A stretch of DNA of 64,000 nucleotides from contig CALLBO010000003.1 of NCBI GenBank assembly GCA_937998875.1, positions 28,158 to 92,157 of the forward strand, written 5' to 3'. Numbering within the stretch: the stretch's first letter is position 1; the number at the start of each line of letters is the position of its first letter. Below are positions 8,969 through 17,691 of this stretch, piece after piece. Source of the DNA: an uncultured Granulosicoccaceae bacterium (lineage in GTDB: Bacteria; Pseudomonadota; Gammaproteobacteria; Granulosicoccales; Granulosicoccaceae). The notes under the pieces were generated by a model that saw only the letters and a program-made list of their open reading frames with translations, made no database searches and was not told the origin of the DNA. A program made the position numbers and the translations under genes.

Positions 8969-9760
8969 ATGAGTGTTCAAGACCCTGACAATAAAACCCG
9001 CATCCATCAGATTATCAGTTTGCTGGATTTGACCAACTTGAATGACGATTGTGATCAATCAGCAATTGAAGCACTGTGTGCTCAGGCAACAACCCCGGTG
9101 GGTGACGTTGCAGCAGTATGTGTCTGGCCAAAATTTGTATCTGACGCACGAACCTGTTTGGGTAAGAGTTCTACGGTTCAAATTGCAACTGTAGTTAACT
9201 TTCCACTGGGCAATGACGCGCCTCAGGTTGTGCACACGGCGATCGATAAAGCGCTTTCAGATGGTGCCACAGAGATTGACTACGTCCAGCCATATACCTC
9301 GTTGATCAACGGAAATACAGATCAGGTACGTGATGCTATCCGATCTGTGCGTAAACTCATACCGGAGTCTGAAAAATTTAAAGTCATTCTCGAAACAGGT
9401 GAGCTTGGCTCGCAATCTCAAATTCAAAGTGCTTCAGAAATCGCAATCGGGGAGGGGGCAGATTTTATTAAAACCTCTACCGGAAAAGTTCCGGTTAATG
9501 CCACACTCGAAGCTGCAGCGGTAATGATGGAGGTCATAGCGAAGACAGATCGAAATATAGGATTTAAAGCGGCAGGTGGAATTAGAAAAGTTGATGAGGC
9601 AATTAACTATCTGAACCTTGCAGACGAATGTATGGGAGCGGGCTGGGCTGATGCGGCTCACTTTCGTTTTGGTGCGTCAAGCTTATTGCAGGATGCGCTA
9701 ATGAAACTAGACCTGGCTGTTCCCTCAGGTGCGAGTCCGAATAAAAGTGGTGAGTATTAA
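8969..9760 (+). CDS. deoC: Deoxyribose-phosphate aldolase family protein (DeoC-like)
   Basis: A 263-residue class I aldolase of the DeoC family. The Schiff-base lysine lies in FIKTSTGK, and a second conserved lysine in FKAAGGIRK. N-terminal LLDLTNLNDDCD resembles the start of the family. DeoC cleaves 2-deoxyribose 5-phosphate to acetaldehyde and glyceraldehyde 3-phosphate; relatives act on other sugar phosphates. It is transcribed divergently from the RbsD/kinase pair, with about 140 bp between the RbsD and DeoC starts, so all three may share control. No thymidine phosphorylase or phosphopentomutase is nearby, which weakens a pure nucleoside role. Confidence 0.88.
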   Translation: MSVQDPDNKTRIHQIISLLDLTNLNDDCDQSAIEALCAQATTPVGDVAAVCVWPKFVSDARTCLGKSSTVQIATVVNFPLGNDAPQVVHTAIDKALSDGATEIDYVQPYTSLINGNTDQVRDAIRSVRKLIPESEKFKVILETGELGSQSQIQSASEIAIGEGADFIKTSTGKVPVNATLEAAAVMMEVIAKTDRNIGFKAAGGIRKVDEAINYLNLADECMGAGWADAAHFRFGASSLLQDALMKLDLAVPSGASPNKSGEY

Positions 9761-9857
9761 AGTGCCCTAGTGTAGTCAACTAATAAAGTTGGTAACAAAC
9801 TTCGGTCATATCCCGTTACTTTGCACAAAGCAAAAGCCGCAGTTTAAATAGTTGGCT

Positions 9858-10233
9858 GCCGGAGCGCCAGTTGCTCGTATATCAGCTTGGTACAGACAAC
9901 ACCGTAGGGGGATATGCTTGCGCATCCAACATGCGCAGCACGTCAAATACGTAACTTACCGGTAAATCATGCGATCTTATTTACTGTAAATGTTGTATTG
10001 TTCGTAGCGGTGGTCTGGTGGATGCGCAAGCTTATCCCCCCTACGAAATATGGTGTCATCAATTTCGTTCATAGCGGTTTTGCGCCTGTAGTGCCGGTTG
10101 CTCGTTTATCTGTTGGTTAAGACATAACGTAGGGGGGATAAGCTTGCGCATCCACCATGTGCAGAACGTCAAATAGTTACTTACAGGTCAAACATGCGAT
10201 CTTATTCACTGTTATGGTTGTAGTGTTCGTAGC
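9858..10233. repeat. Tandem pair of about 150-bp repeats with an embedded inverted copy
   Basis: Two diverged direct copies, about 9858-10010 and 10084-10233 (period about 226 bp), share TTGCTCGT, CGTAGGGGGGATA-type and CATGCGATCTTATT blocks. Between them, 10019-10045 is an exact 27-bp reverse complement of 10128-10154 (CGTAGGGGGGATAAGC, then TTGCGCATCCA). This looks like a family of non-coding interspersed repeats related to the GTAGGG-GGATAAGC type seen in many proteobacteria. No convincing gene is present between 9761 and 10289; a 68-codon frame at 9914-10120 runs through the repeats and is probably fortuitous. Confidence 0.75.
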
Positions 10234-10289
10234 GGAAAGGTAGATGACAGATTGTATTGTTGATCATAAAAACGGACTTTATATTAGCT

Positions 10290-11366
10290 TCACAACCATC
10301 TTAGACCTGTCCTGATAGCGTAGCTGTAGTTGTCTAGCCTTGTGCGTACCCTTTTTTTCTCAGCCTCATCAGTTACCGAACCCAAGTGCTGTGCAGCAAA
10401 AACACCCATTCGTAGTGCGTTCGACAAGTGACCCAAATCCATCATTGCCTGAATATCAGCTGGGTCAACTCTGTCTCCGAGCTTTTTTGTTAACCTGGCC
10501 AAATAAAATTGTACCGCACGATCAACTGAGTAATTGCTCCTGTAGAACTCTGTTTTATCCAAGTACCAGAACAGATCTATTGACATTAAACTATTCGCAG
10601 CCATTTGCCAGTCGAATACGACGAGATCACCGTCGGTGGCATAGCTCATATTGGAAACTTTATAATCTCCATGCACTAGCGTGCTCGGATATTTTTCCAA
10701 CGCTGTGTATAAAGGTACTGGATTATTAACGAGCTGCTCCAGTGAGGAAAACGTGTTTTGATCCAGCTCATCCTTTAGGATGGTCCAACCTGTTTCCAGT
10801 GCGTTCGGGATCCAGCCGGACAAGTGCGGATATTTGGCAGGGGTAGTAGGTAACATACATCCGATAAAATCCTGAGCATCACATAAACCCAATTCAGGGG
10901 AGGATAGCTCCTCGCTTTCCCAATATTCGGAATGGATGTGAGATAAAACGTCTAATGCTGTCTCAATGTTTAAAGGAGATATGGCTGTGTGTGTCGAGAG
11001 CAAGCCCTCTGAGATGTCTGACATCAAGATTGCACATTGATTTTCTTCTCTTACACAACCGATTATGGCGTGCTGTACTAGTGGTTCGAGTTGATCAAGT
11101 AGTCCATATTCGTATAGCGTTACCGAGCGGCAAAGACGGTCTCGTGTTGAGTGAAGGAACCAATCTTCATTAGCGGTAAATTGTTTGAGCACGAAAGAAG
11201 TATTTGCGCTGGTTCTAACACGCGACAACTCGCTTCCTGAGCGCCCATCATTTTGCGGCAACGGTGAAACCTCAACTGATTCAATCTCTTGTCGCAATAG
11301 TTCGCTTAAAGTTTCAGGCAGAAGCAATTTATCTACCGAGCTGAAACTGTTGTGATGGCGTTGCAT
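10290..11366 (-). CDS. Aminoglycoside/choline phosphotransferase-family kinase
   Basis: A 358-residue protein with the APH/choline-kinase fold. The catalytic Brenner-type motif is VHGDYKVSNM (His-Gly-Asp...Asn) and the metal-binding DFG-like motif is VFDWQ. These enzymes transfer phosphate from ATP to small molecules such as choline, homoserine, sugars or aminoglycosides. I take ATG 11366 because GGAGAA sits about 8 bp upstream; the in-frame TTG at 11390 lacks such a site. It stands alone, flanked by repeats on one side and a lactonase-like gene on the other strand partner. Substrate unknown; drug resistance should not be assumed. Confidence 0.75.
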   Translation of the reverse strand: MQRHHNSFSSVDKLLLPETLSELLRQEIESVEVSPLPQNDGRSGSELSRVRTSANTSFVLKQFTANEDWFLHSTRDRLCRSVTLYEYGLLDQLEPLVQHAIIGCVREENQCAILMSDISEGLLSTHTAISPLNIETALDVLSHIHSEYWESEELSSPELGLCDAQDFIGCMLPTTPAKYPHLSGWIPNALETGWTILKDELDQNTFSSLEQLVNNPVPLYTALEKYPSTLVHGDYKVSNMSYATDGDLVVFDWQMAANSLMSIDLFWYLDKTEFYRSNYSVDRAVQFYLARLTKKLGDRVDPADIQAMMDLGHLSNALRMGVFAAQHLGSVTDEAEKKRVRTRLDNYSYAIRTGLRWL

Positions 11367-11566
11367 GTTTCGTGTTCTCCGTAGTTTCAACGCTATCTTG
11401 GTCTCAAGTTAGTAGAAGTACCAACGGCTGTTTAATGTTTGTCGGATAAGTCAGTCTGGTTTTATGGCTGCTAATGGCAGCCCCCCGACAGATCTCTACA
11501 GCACCGATTTGACGCGAGCGATTACCCTCTTTATTGAAAAGTTACAAACCGCATTGCCACCCCGAA

Positions 11567-12406
11567 CTATTGTAAGTGCCAGATGCGCTGGGCATTTTTA
11601 TAAAACATCGCGTTACGCTCATCAGTGGAGTACTGGCTAAACAGTAGTCTGGTGGCAGCTACCCAGCTTGCCAGTGATCCTCCCAATGTGCAGACTGGTG
11701 AATCACTCCCCCAGACTATTCTGTCAGATCCAAACACTTCGACTGTGTGTTCGACGAATGGTCGAATATCATCAAGTGTCCAGTTTTCACTGTCTCCGTA
11801 GGCAATAACGCCTGATACCTTTCCGGCCACATTGGGGCGTTTGCCAATGTGGCCCATAAATGCGCGCCATGGATCCAGTTGTTTGTCTTTGACGTTTGGT
11901 ACACCACAATGGTCGAGTACAAACTGAACATCCGGGCATGCGTCAATCAGTTCTACCATGATTGGCAATTGATCAGCGCGCGCGCAAATATCAAAGACGT
12001 AATCGGTGCCGGATAAAAGCTTTACGTTTTTACGAAACAGCTCGCTGCGGGAAATTTCATCGTCAACTACATGTAGCACTCGCCTGAAGCCTTTTATCCA
12101 GGGTTTCGATTGTTGTCTTTCAAGGTAAGCCGGAAAATCGTTGTTCTCAGGGCAGCATGCCGCAATAGCTCCAACCAGCTGTGAGCCTGGTTGATCCATG
12201 AGCTCCTTTATGAATGCTGATTCTTGTTCCATTTCAGCATCAGCAACATTAACCTCCATGTGCAGGGATTTTTCGATGCCCAGTTGCCTGCTGTTACGCA
12301 GGTAATCAGTGTAACTGGCGTCATGGTTTAGCGCTGGTACGTCATTCAGCCATGGGTAACTGAGGCGATTTCGGTCGATTAGATGTACATGTGTGTCAAT
12401 CAGCAT
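11567..12406 (-). CDS. COG3618-type amidohydrolase (sugar lactonase-like)
   Basis: A 279-residue TIM-barrel metal hydrolase. The N-terminal metal motif DTHVHL opens the protein at ATG 12406, which has AGGAG just upstream. Further ligands are seen in FVLDHCGVP and the Asp of VWGSDSPVC. Members of this family include L-fuconolactone and L-rhamnonolactone hydrolases and 2-pyrone-4,6-dicarboxylate lactonase. With a FucU-like mutarotase (8382) and a fucose-dehydrogenase-like aldo/keto reductase (15775) nearby, a sugar lactonase is the most economical reading, but no dehydratase of the fuconate route is visible. It is divergent from the Gfo/Idh gene with about 170 bp between. Confidence 0.8.
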   Translation of the reverse strand: MLIDTHVHLIDRNRLSYPWLNDVPALNHDASYTDYLRNSRQLGIEKSLHMEVNVADAEMEQESAFIKELMDQPGSQLVGAIAACCPENNDFPAYLERQQSKPWIKGFRRVLHVVDDEISRSELFRKNVKLLSGTDYVFDICARADQLPIMVELIDACPDVQFVLDHCGVPNVKDKQLDPWRAFMGHIGKRPNVAGKVSGVIAYGDSENWTLDDIRPFVEHTVEVFGSDRIVWGSDSPVCTLGGSLASWVAATRLLFSQYSTDERNAMFYKNAQRIWHLQ

Positions 12407-12573
12407 AGTATCGCTCCTGGATAGACAACTGGATTGCAACGAAATCAACTACAGTGCAGAACTGTGGTGACGAAGGATGGACTGAATCCTCGTCTGGCAC
12501 AGGTCCGGATCTCCTATGCGTGAGACAATTGATGTGATAATTTGTACTGTCTCCGTATAAAACGCGTGCTTGC

Positions 12574-13662
12574 ATGTCGTCACTCCTGCGATTCAACCCG
12601 CACAAACTTCGTCAATTCTGGCCCGCACCGGAGAGCCCATTGCCTGTCGTCATATTCGGCGCTGGTTCTATTGTACGTGATGCACATCTGCAGGCATACC
12701 GGAACTGTGGAATACCGGTTGCCGGTATTTATGATCCGGATGTGGTAAAGGTTCGCCAACTTTGTGATGAGTGGGGTGTCACTTTATATCGTAGTGAAGA
12801 CGAAGCGCTGGAGAACTCAGGTGTGTGTTTCGATCTTGCCACACCACCGGATGCGCATGCAGGTTTGTTAAGCAAGATACCGATGCAAGCACCTGTGCTT
12901 ATCCAGAAACCGATGGGGAGTAATATAGAAGCGGCAACGGAGATACTGGCAATATGCCGCCAGCGTAAACTCATTGCCGCTGTCAATTTTCAATTGCGAT
13001 TTGCACCGATGATGCTGGCCCTCAGGCATGCCATTGATGACGGTTACCTGGGTACGGTTGTTGATTTTGATGCCTGGCTTGCTCTCGATACTCCATGGCA
13101 TCTTTGGGAGTTTCTTGAATCTTTGGATAGAGTGGAGATAGCAGTTCATTCCATCCACTATCTGGATTTTGTGCGATCCATTCTGGGTAACCCGCACGGT
13201 GTGCATGCGAAAACCTTATCACATCCCCGGAGCAAGGTTGCTCAGTCCCGTACTGCTGCGATACTTGACTACGGTAATGATGTGCGGTGCTGCCTCTCGA
13301 TAAATCACGATCACTTTTTTGGCCGAAAGTTTCAGGCATGCGAATTTAGAATATGTGGAACGGAAGGCGCTGCTTATGTAAAGCTTGGGGTTAACCTGGA
13401 CTATCCGCACGGTGAGCCGGATGAACTCTGGATTCATCCAGCGGGTGAGGATAATTGGATGCAGGTTAGTCTTAATGGGGCCTGGTTTCCCGATGCGTTT
13501 GCCGGACGTATGTCCAATCTACAACGTGTTGCAACTGGCGAAGACACAGAGCTGGTTAGTTCTGTTGAAGATGCCTGGCACACGATGGCGCTAGTGGAGG
13601 CGGCATTCACCTCCAGTTCAACCAACGCGACACCCGTTACAGCTTCACCTGTTTTTACCTGA
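12574..13662 (+). CDS. Gfo/Idh/MocA-family oxidoreductase
   Basis: A 362-residue NAD(P)-dependent sugar dehydrogenase. The Rossmann motif is VIFGAGSIVRDAH near residues 26-38. The usual EKP motif appears as IQKPMGSN (Gln in place of Glu), and the second domain has AVHSIHYLDFVRS, carrying the typical catalytic His. It probably oxidises a sugar or polyol at a secondary hydroxyl. The first 22 residues precede the Rossmann strand, and no clear ribosome site is seen for ATG 12574, so a later start is possible. It heads a + strand run of eight catabolic genes. Confidence 0.83.
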   Translation: MSSLLRFNPHKLRQFWPAPESPLPVVIFGAGSIVRDAHLQAYRNCGIPVAGIYDPDVVKVRQLCDEWGVTLYRSEDEALENSGVCFDLATPPDAHAGLLSKIPMQAPVLIQKPMGSNIEAATEILAICRQRKLIAAVNFQLRFAPMMLALRHAIDDGYLGTVVDFDAWLALDTPWHLWEFLESLDRVEIAVHSIHYLDFVRSILGNPHGVHAKTLSHPRSKVAQSRTAAILDYGNDVRCCLSINHDHFFGRKFQACEFRICGTEGAAYVKLGVNLDYPHGEPDELWIHPAGEDNWMQVSLNGAWFPDAFAGRMSNLQRVATGEDTELVSSVEDAWHTMALVEAAFTSSSTNATPVTASPVFT

Positions 13663-13709
13663 GATGTGCTTCCAGGTAAAATTTTACTTTACCAACATGA
13701 GTTTAAAAT

Positions 13710-14696
13710 ATGCCTCTTTATGCTGCGCGATTGAATGCATTTAAAATTGGAGCAGATAGCTATTGGCCCGGTAAGAACCAAATTACCACCATAGATATGC
13801 TGGATCGCGCCTCGACAGTTGAGGGTTTAAACGCAGTTGATTTTAACTATCCTGATCACTTCGAAGATTGCAGTACGGCTGAGTTAAAGCAACATGCCGA
13901 TGACAATGATATTCATTTAAACGGATTGGCTATGCGCTACTACACCGATCCTGCGTTTAAACTCGGTGGATTTACAAACCCTGATCCTCGGGTTAGACGC
14001 GCTGCAATCGACTTAACGTTAGAAGGAATAGACAAGCTATCCGAGATGGGGGGCTCGTTGATGACGCTGTGGCTGGGGCAGGACGGGTTTGACTACTCTT
14101 TTCAGGTTAACTATCAGCAGTTATGGGACTACACGCTCGAAGCGCTTGCAGAAATTTGTGACCACAATAAATCTGTAGATATTTCTTTAGAATACAAACC
14201 CAATGAGCCACGATCCTTTTCACTGATGCCGGATGTTGGCAGTAATTTGCTTGCGTTATCAGAACTCAATCGATCCAACACGGGAATCACCCTTGATTTT
14301 GCCCATGTGCTTTACGCCGAAGAGATGCCTGCTCATGCGGCGGCGATGGTAGCGCGCTTTTCACGTCTGCTTGGTGTGCACCTTAATGATGGTTATGGTA
14401 AGCGTGACGACGGCTTGATGATAGGCAGTGTTCATCCGGTTAAAACGGTTGAGCTGCTGGTTGAAATGAATCGGCTCAACTATGACAGTGCCATCTACTT
14501 TGATACCTTTCCCGATTTGTCTGGTCTGGACCCGGTGGCGGAAGCTACGGTAAATGTAGAGATGGCGAACCGGCTGGCGTTGGTTGCAGATGAGCTGACA
14601 GATAATGCTGAGCTTCGTGCGGCTATTGCGAATCAGGACGCTCCGGCAAGTCAGACAATCGTAAATAGGGTGCTGTATGGCAGAGCCTGGACATGA
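13710..14696 (+). CDS. Sugar phosphate isomerase/epimerase (xylose isomerase-like TIM barrel)
   Basis: A 328-residue AP-endonuclease-2/xylose-isomerase-like TIM barrel. Metal-site segments visible are SLEYKPNEP (Glu), GITLDFAHVL (Asp/His), LGVHLNDGYG (His/Asp) and AIYFDTFPD (Asp). Such proteins interconvert ketoses and aldoses or epimerise them. It follows the Gfo/Idh gene by 47 bp and precedes a PfkB kinase, so a dehydrogenation, isomerisation and phosphorylation order is plausible. Confidence 0.82.
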   Translation: MPLYAARLNAFKIGADSYWPGKNQITTIDMLDRASTVEGLNAVDFNYPDHFEDCSTAELKQHADDNDIHLNGLAMRYYTDPAFKLGGFTNPDPRVRRAAIDLTLEGIDKLSEMGGSLMTLWLGQDGFDYSFQVNYQQLWDYTLEALAEICDHNKSVDISLEYKPNEPRSFSLMPDVGSNLLALSELNRSNTGITLDFAHVLYAEEMPAHAAAMVARFSRLLGVHLNDGYGKRDDGLMIGSVHPVKTVELLVEMNRLNYDSAIYFDTFPDLSGLDPVAEATVNVEMANRLALVADELTDNAELRAAIANQDAPASQTIVNRVLYGRAWT

Positions 14697-14747
14697 ATCC
14701 AGAGGCGGCAGATTACACGGTATTGAAAATCATGCAGGCATTCTTCA

Positions 14748-15635
14748 GTGAGTGAGCCTCTAAACAATAAGGGATGCGCTACCACTATTGTGGTGCTTGG
14801 CAGCCTTCACTACGACATTATGGTTGAAGCACCTGATCGGCCTCTTAAAGGTGAAACGGTCACCGGTACCCGCTGGTATCCGAAGTTTGGTGGTAAAGGG
14901 GGTAATCAGGCCATAGCAGCGAGGCTGCATGGTGCTGAAGTTCGGTTGGTCAGCGCTACGGGTAACGATAATTTTGCTGACTACATTCATGCAAGGCTTG
15001 CTCAGGCAGATATTAGCAGCGACTACATTGAACAACTGGACAATGAACCAACCGGCATGAGCTTAGCGATACAGGATGCTGACGGGGACTATGGAGCAGT
15101 TATAGTTTCAGGATCTAACCTGGCGATTGACCCTGCAGTTTTAGAAAACGAGGTACTTTGGGCTAACGCTACAGTGTTGCTGTTACAAAACGAAGTACCT
15201 GAAGCATTGAATAGTGTTGCAGCGTTGAAGGCGCGTGAGCTTGGTCTGACAGTGTGCCTGAATGCAGCACCTGCACGTAGCATGTCGCCAGACTTTCTGA
15301 ATCTTGTGGATGTTTTGATAGTGAACGCGCTTGAGGCTGAAGCACTGGGCAGCGAAGTTGTGGATTCATTAGAAACTGCGGCTCAGGCAGCGGCCTGTTT
15401 ATCAGATCGGTTTCCCACCGTCATTGTTACTGCAGGTGGTGACGGAGTTGCAGCTTCTTCAATTGCAACAGGGGTTATAAAGTTATCGGCTAAACCAATA
15501 GAAGTCAGCAGCACTCATGGCGCAGGTGATGTTTTTACCGGTGTGTTGTGCGCTGAATTAGCGGCGGGATCAGCATTGGAAACGGCGCTGGGTATTGCGA
15601 ATGAGCTGGCTGCAGAACACGTGGCGTCTGCCTGA
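14748..15635 (+). CDS. PfkB-family sugar kinase (ribokinase-like)
   Basis: A 295-residue ribokinase-family kinase with the substrate motif KFGGKGGNQAIAARL and the anion-hole/catalytic motif SSTHGAGDVFTGVL. Here the usual TTGAGD is THGAGD. The start is GTG 14748; no in-frame ATG is available upstream. It is the second PfkB kinase in the locus, and the two are clearly different, so they probably act on different intermediates. The gap after it (15636-15774) shows no gene. Confidence 0.86.
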   Translation: MSEPLNNKGCATTIVVLGSLHYDIMVEAPDRPLKGETVTGTRWYPKFGGKGGNQAIAARLHGAEVRLVSATGNDNFADYIHARLAQADISSDYIEQLDNEPTGMSLAIQDADGDYGAVIVSGSNLAIDPAVLENEVLWANATVLLLQNEVPEALNSVAALKARELGLTVCLNAAPARSMSPDFLNLVDVLIVNALEAEALGSEVVDSLETAAQAAACLSDRFPTVIVTAGGDGVAASSIATGVIKLSAKPIEVSSTHGAGDVFTGVLCAELAAGSALETALGIANELAAEHVASA

Positions 15636-15774
15636 AGTGCTGCCGGTTAGGGTGTTTAACTGATATTCATCGGCAAGCACCAGCCGAATGCGAAACCGCA
15701 GATAGTTGTTGCTGACTGCGACTGCCCGCTATGCTAATTTGATCAACTGAAAAGTTCACAACAGCGCTGGGGGA

Positions 15775-16803
15775 ATGGTGATTAAAACACGGCATTGGGA
15801 CAGGCTGGGAAATGGTGGCCTCACATTTACCGAGCTCGGTTTCGGCACGGCGCCGCTCGGTAATCTGTACAAAGCAATAACCGATGATCAGGCACGGGCA
15901 ACGCTTGATGCTGCCTGGGCGGGCGGGGTTCGATACTATGATACAGCACCACTTTATGGTTTGGGCCTCTCTGAAACCAGACTGAATCCTTTTCTGCGTG
16001 ACAAACCTCGTGATGAATATGTGCTGTCATCCAAAGTAGGTCGATTGATTCAGCCATGCGCGCAAGTGCATCGCGCGGGTATCGGAAAATGGTTTGAAGT
16101 GCCCTGTCGTCGTGAGCAGTACGATTATACCTATGACGGTGTTATGCGTTCATTCGAACATTCTTTTTCCCGTCTTGGTGTTGACCGAATAGACATACTC
16201 TACGTACACGATCTGTGTGTGTTTACCCATGGCTCCAAAGAGGCGTCCAACGCGCGGATTGAAGAGTTCTTTGCCGGTCGTGGTTACGATGCAATGATCT
16301 CGCTGAGAGATCAGGGTCTTGTTCGCGCTATTGGTGGCGGGATTAACGAATGGGAAGTCTGCCAAACGCTGGCAGAACGTGGAGACTTTGATCTATTCCT
16401 TCTGGCTGGGCGCTACACACTGCTTGAGCAAACAGCGCTGGATAGTTTTTTGCCGCTTTGTGAAAAGCTGGGGATCGGCATTGTCACTGGTGGCCCCTAT
16501 AACTCGGGTATTCTTGCAACCGGAGCTGTTCCGGGGGCGTATTATAACTACGAGTCAGCACCACAGAAGATCATGGACAAAGTCAACGCCATTGAATTTG
16601 TTTGTAAGAGACACAGCGTTCGGTTGGTTGATGCAGCGTTTCAGTTTCCATTGTTGCATCCAGCCCATGTGGCTGTCATCCCCGGTGGTCAGGGTGAAAG
16701 TGAAATGACAGCTAACCTGCAAGCGGCTTCTGCGGAAATTCCGGATGCACTATGGAGTGATCTCAAAGCTGATGGATTACTGCGTGAAGATGCGCCAACG
16801 TAA
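15775..16803 (+). CDS. Aldo/keto reductase, aldose dehydrogenase-like
   Basis: A 342-residue AKR-fold NAD(P) enzyme. The catalytic tetrad is visible: Asp and Tyr in YYDTAPLYGLG, Lys in LSSKVGR, and His in ILYVHDLC. The opening TELGFGTAPLGNLY and the long loop after LSSKVGRLI resemble D-threo-aldose (L-fucose) 1-dehydrogenase and pyridoxal dehydrogenase relatives. That would produce an aldonolactone, a substrate for the lactonase-like protein at 11567. The precise substrate is inferred. Confidence 0.82.
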   Translation: MVIKTRHWDRLGNGGLTFTELGFGTAPLGNLYKAITDDQARATLDAAWAGGVRYYDTAPLYGLGLSETRLNPFLRDKPRDEYVLSSKVGRLIQPCAQVHRAGIGKWFEVPCRREQYDYTYDGVMRSFEHSFSRLGVDRIDILYVHDLCVFTHGSKEASNARIEEFFAGRGYDAMISLRDQGLVRAIGGGINEWEVCQTLAERGDFDLFLLAGRYTLLEQTALDSFLPLCEKLGIGIVTGGPYNSGILATGAVPGAYYNYESAPQKIMDKVNAIEFVCKRHSVRLVDAAFQFPLLHPAHVAVIPGGQGESEMTANLQAASAEIPDALWSDLKADGLLREDAPT

Positions 16804-16854
16804 CCGTTGCATGCAGGTATTTACTAATCACGCGTTGGATAAAGGTGTTTCAAA

Positions 16855-17664
16855 ATGACAGAAAAGTTCGAACGGATCTTCGGAAAAACCAAACCGGTCA
16901 TCGGAATGGTGCATATCGGTGCGCTGCCGGGTACGCCGTTATTTGATCCTGAGCTTGATCTCGTGGCTTGTGCCCGTGCAGATCTTATTGCACTGCAACA
17001 GGCTGGATTTGATGCTGTGATGTTTGGTAACGAAAATGACAGGCCTTATGAATTTCAAGTCGACACTGCATCCACGGCAACAATGGCGGCTATTCTTGGC
17101 GAGTTAAAGTCTGACATCACGGTACCATTTGGAGTGAATGTATTGTGGGATCCCATGTCAACGATTGCATTGGGGGTCGCAACCGGTGCACATTTTGTAC
17201 GTGAAATCTTTACCGGTATGTATGCATCGGATATGGGGTCGTGGACAACAGATGCCGCTAAGGCTATGCGTTATCGGGACAGGCTGGGGCGCTCAGACAT
17301 GGCAATGCTTTATAACGTATCTGCAGAATTTGCCTATTCTCTCGATCGTAGATCATTGCCGGATCGTGCACGCAGCACGGTGTTTTCTTCTATTCCGGAT
17401 GCAATACTTGTGTCCGGCCAGATAACCGGTGAGGCGGCTGAAATGTCCGATTTATCCGGGGTTAAAGCAGTGTTGCCGGACACTCCTGTGCTGGCTAACA
17501 CAGGCGTTAAGTACGATACGGTAGGTGATGTTTTAGCAGTGGCGGACGGTTGTATTGTTGGCTCATCAATCAAAGTTGGGGGAGACACCTGGAACCCGGT
17601 AGATCCGGATCGGGCCCTTCAATTCATGGCTCGTGCTAAGGATGTACGTACCAGTAGAACCTGA
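16855..17664 (+). CDS. BtpA/SgcQ-family TIM-barrel protein
   Basis: A 269-residue BtpA-family protein. Characteristic segments are KPVIGMVHIGALPG at the N-terminus, FGVNVLWDP, and the C-terminal PVLANTGVKYDTVGDVL. The family is named after a cyanobacterial photosystem I factor, but non-photosynthetic members such as E. coli SgcQ sit in sugar operons. Its neighbour here is an M42 protein like SgcX, which is also next to sgcQ in E. coli. The reaction is unknown; an aldolase-like or phosphate-sugar role is a guess. Confidence 0.85.
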   Translation: MTEKFERIFGKTKPVIGMVHIGALPGTPLFDPELDLVACARADLIALQQAGFDAVMFGNENDRPYEFQVDTASTATMAAILGELKSDITVPFGVNVLWDPMSTIALGVATGAHFVREIFTGMYASDMGSWTTDAAKAMRYRDRLGRSDMAMLYNVSAEFAYSLDRRSLPDRARSTVFSSIPDAILVSGQITGEAAEMSDLSGVKAVLPDTPVLANTGVKYDTVGDVLAVADGCIVGSSIKVGGDTWNPVDPDRALQFMARAKDVRTSRT

Positions 17665-17691
17665 ACCAATAGACGCCTGAAGCGAAGAAGC

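Noticed and set aside
8969..9760. Nucleoside salvage operon
   Set aside because: DeoC is present, but deoA, deoB, deoD and nucleoside transporters are not; neighbours are sugar kinases and a mutarotase.
9914..10120. 68-residue protein on the + strand
   Set aside because: It crosses the repeat and its inverted copy, has no ribosome site and no family features.
10290..11366. Aminoglycoside resistance gene
   Set aside because: Only fold-level motifs are shared; the family includes many metabolic kinases and the context is sugar catabolism.
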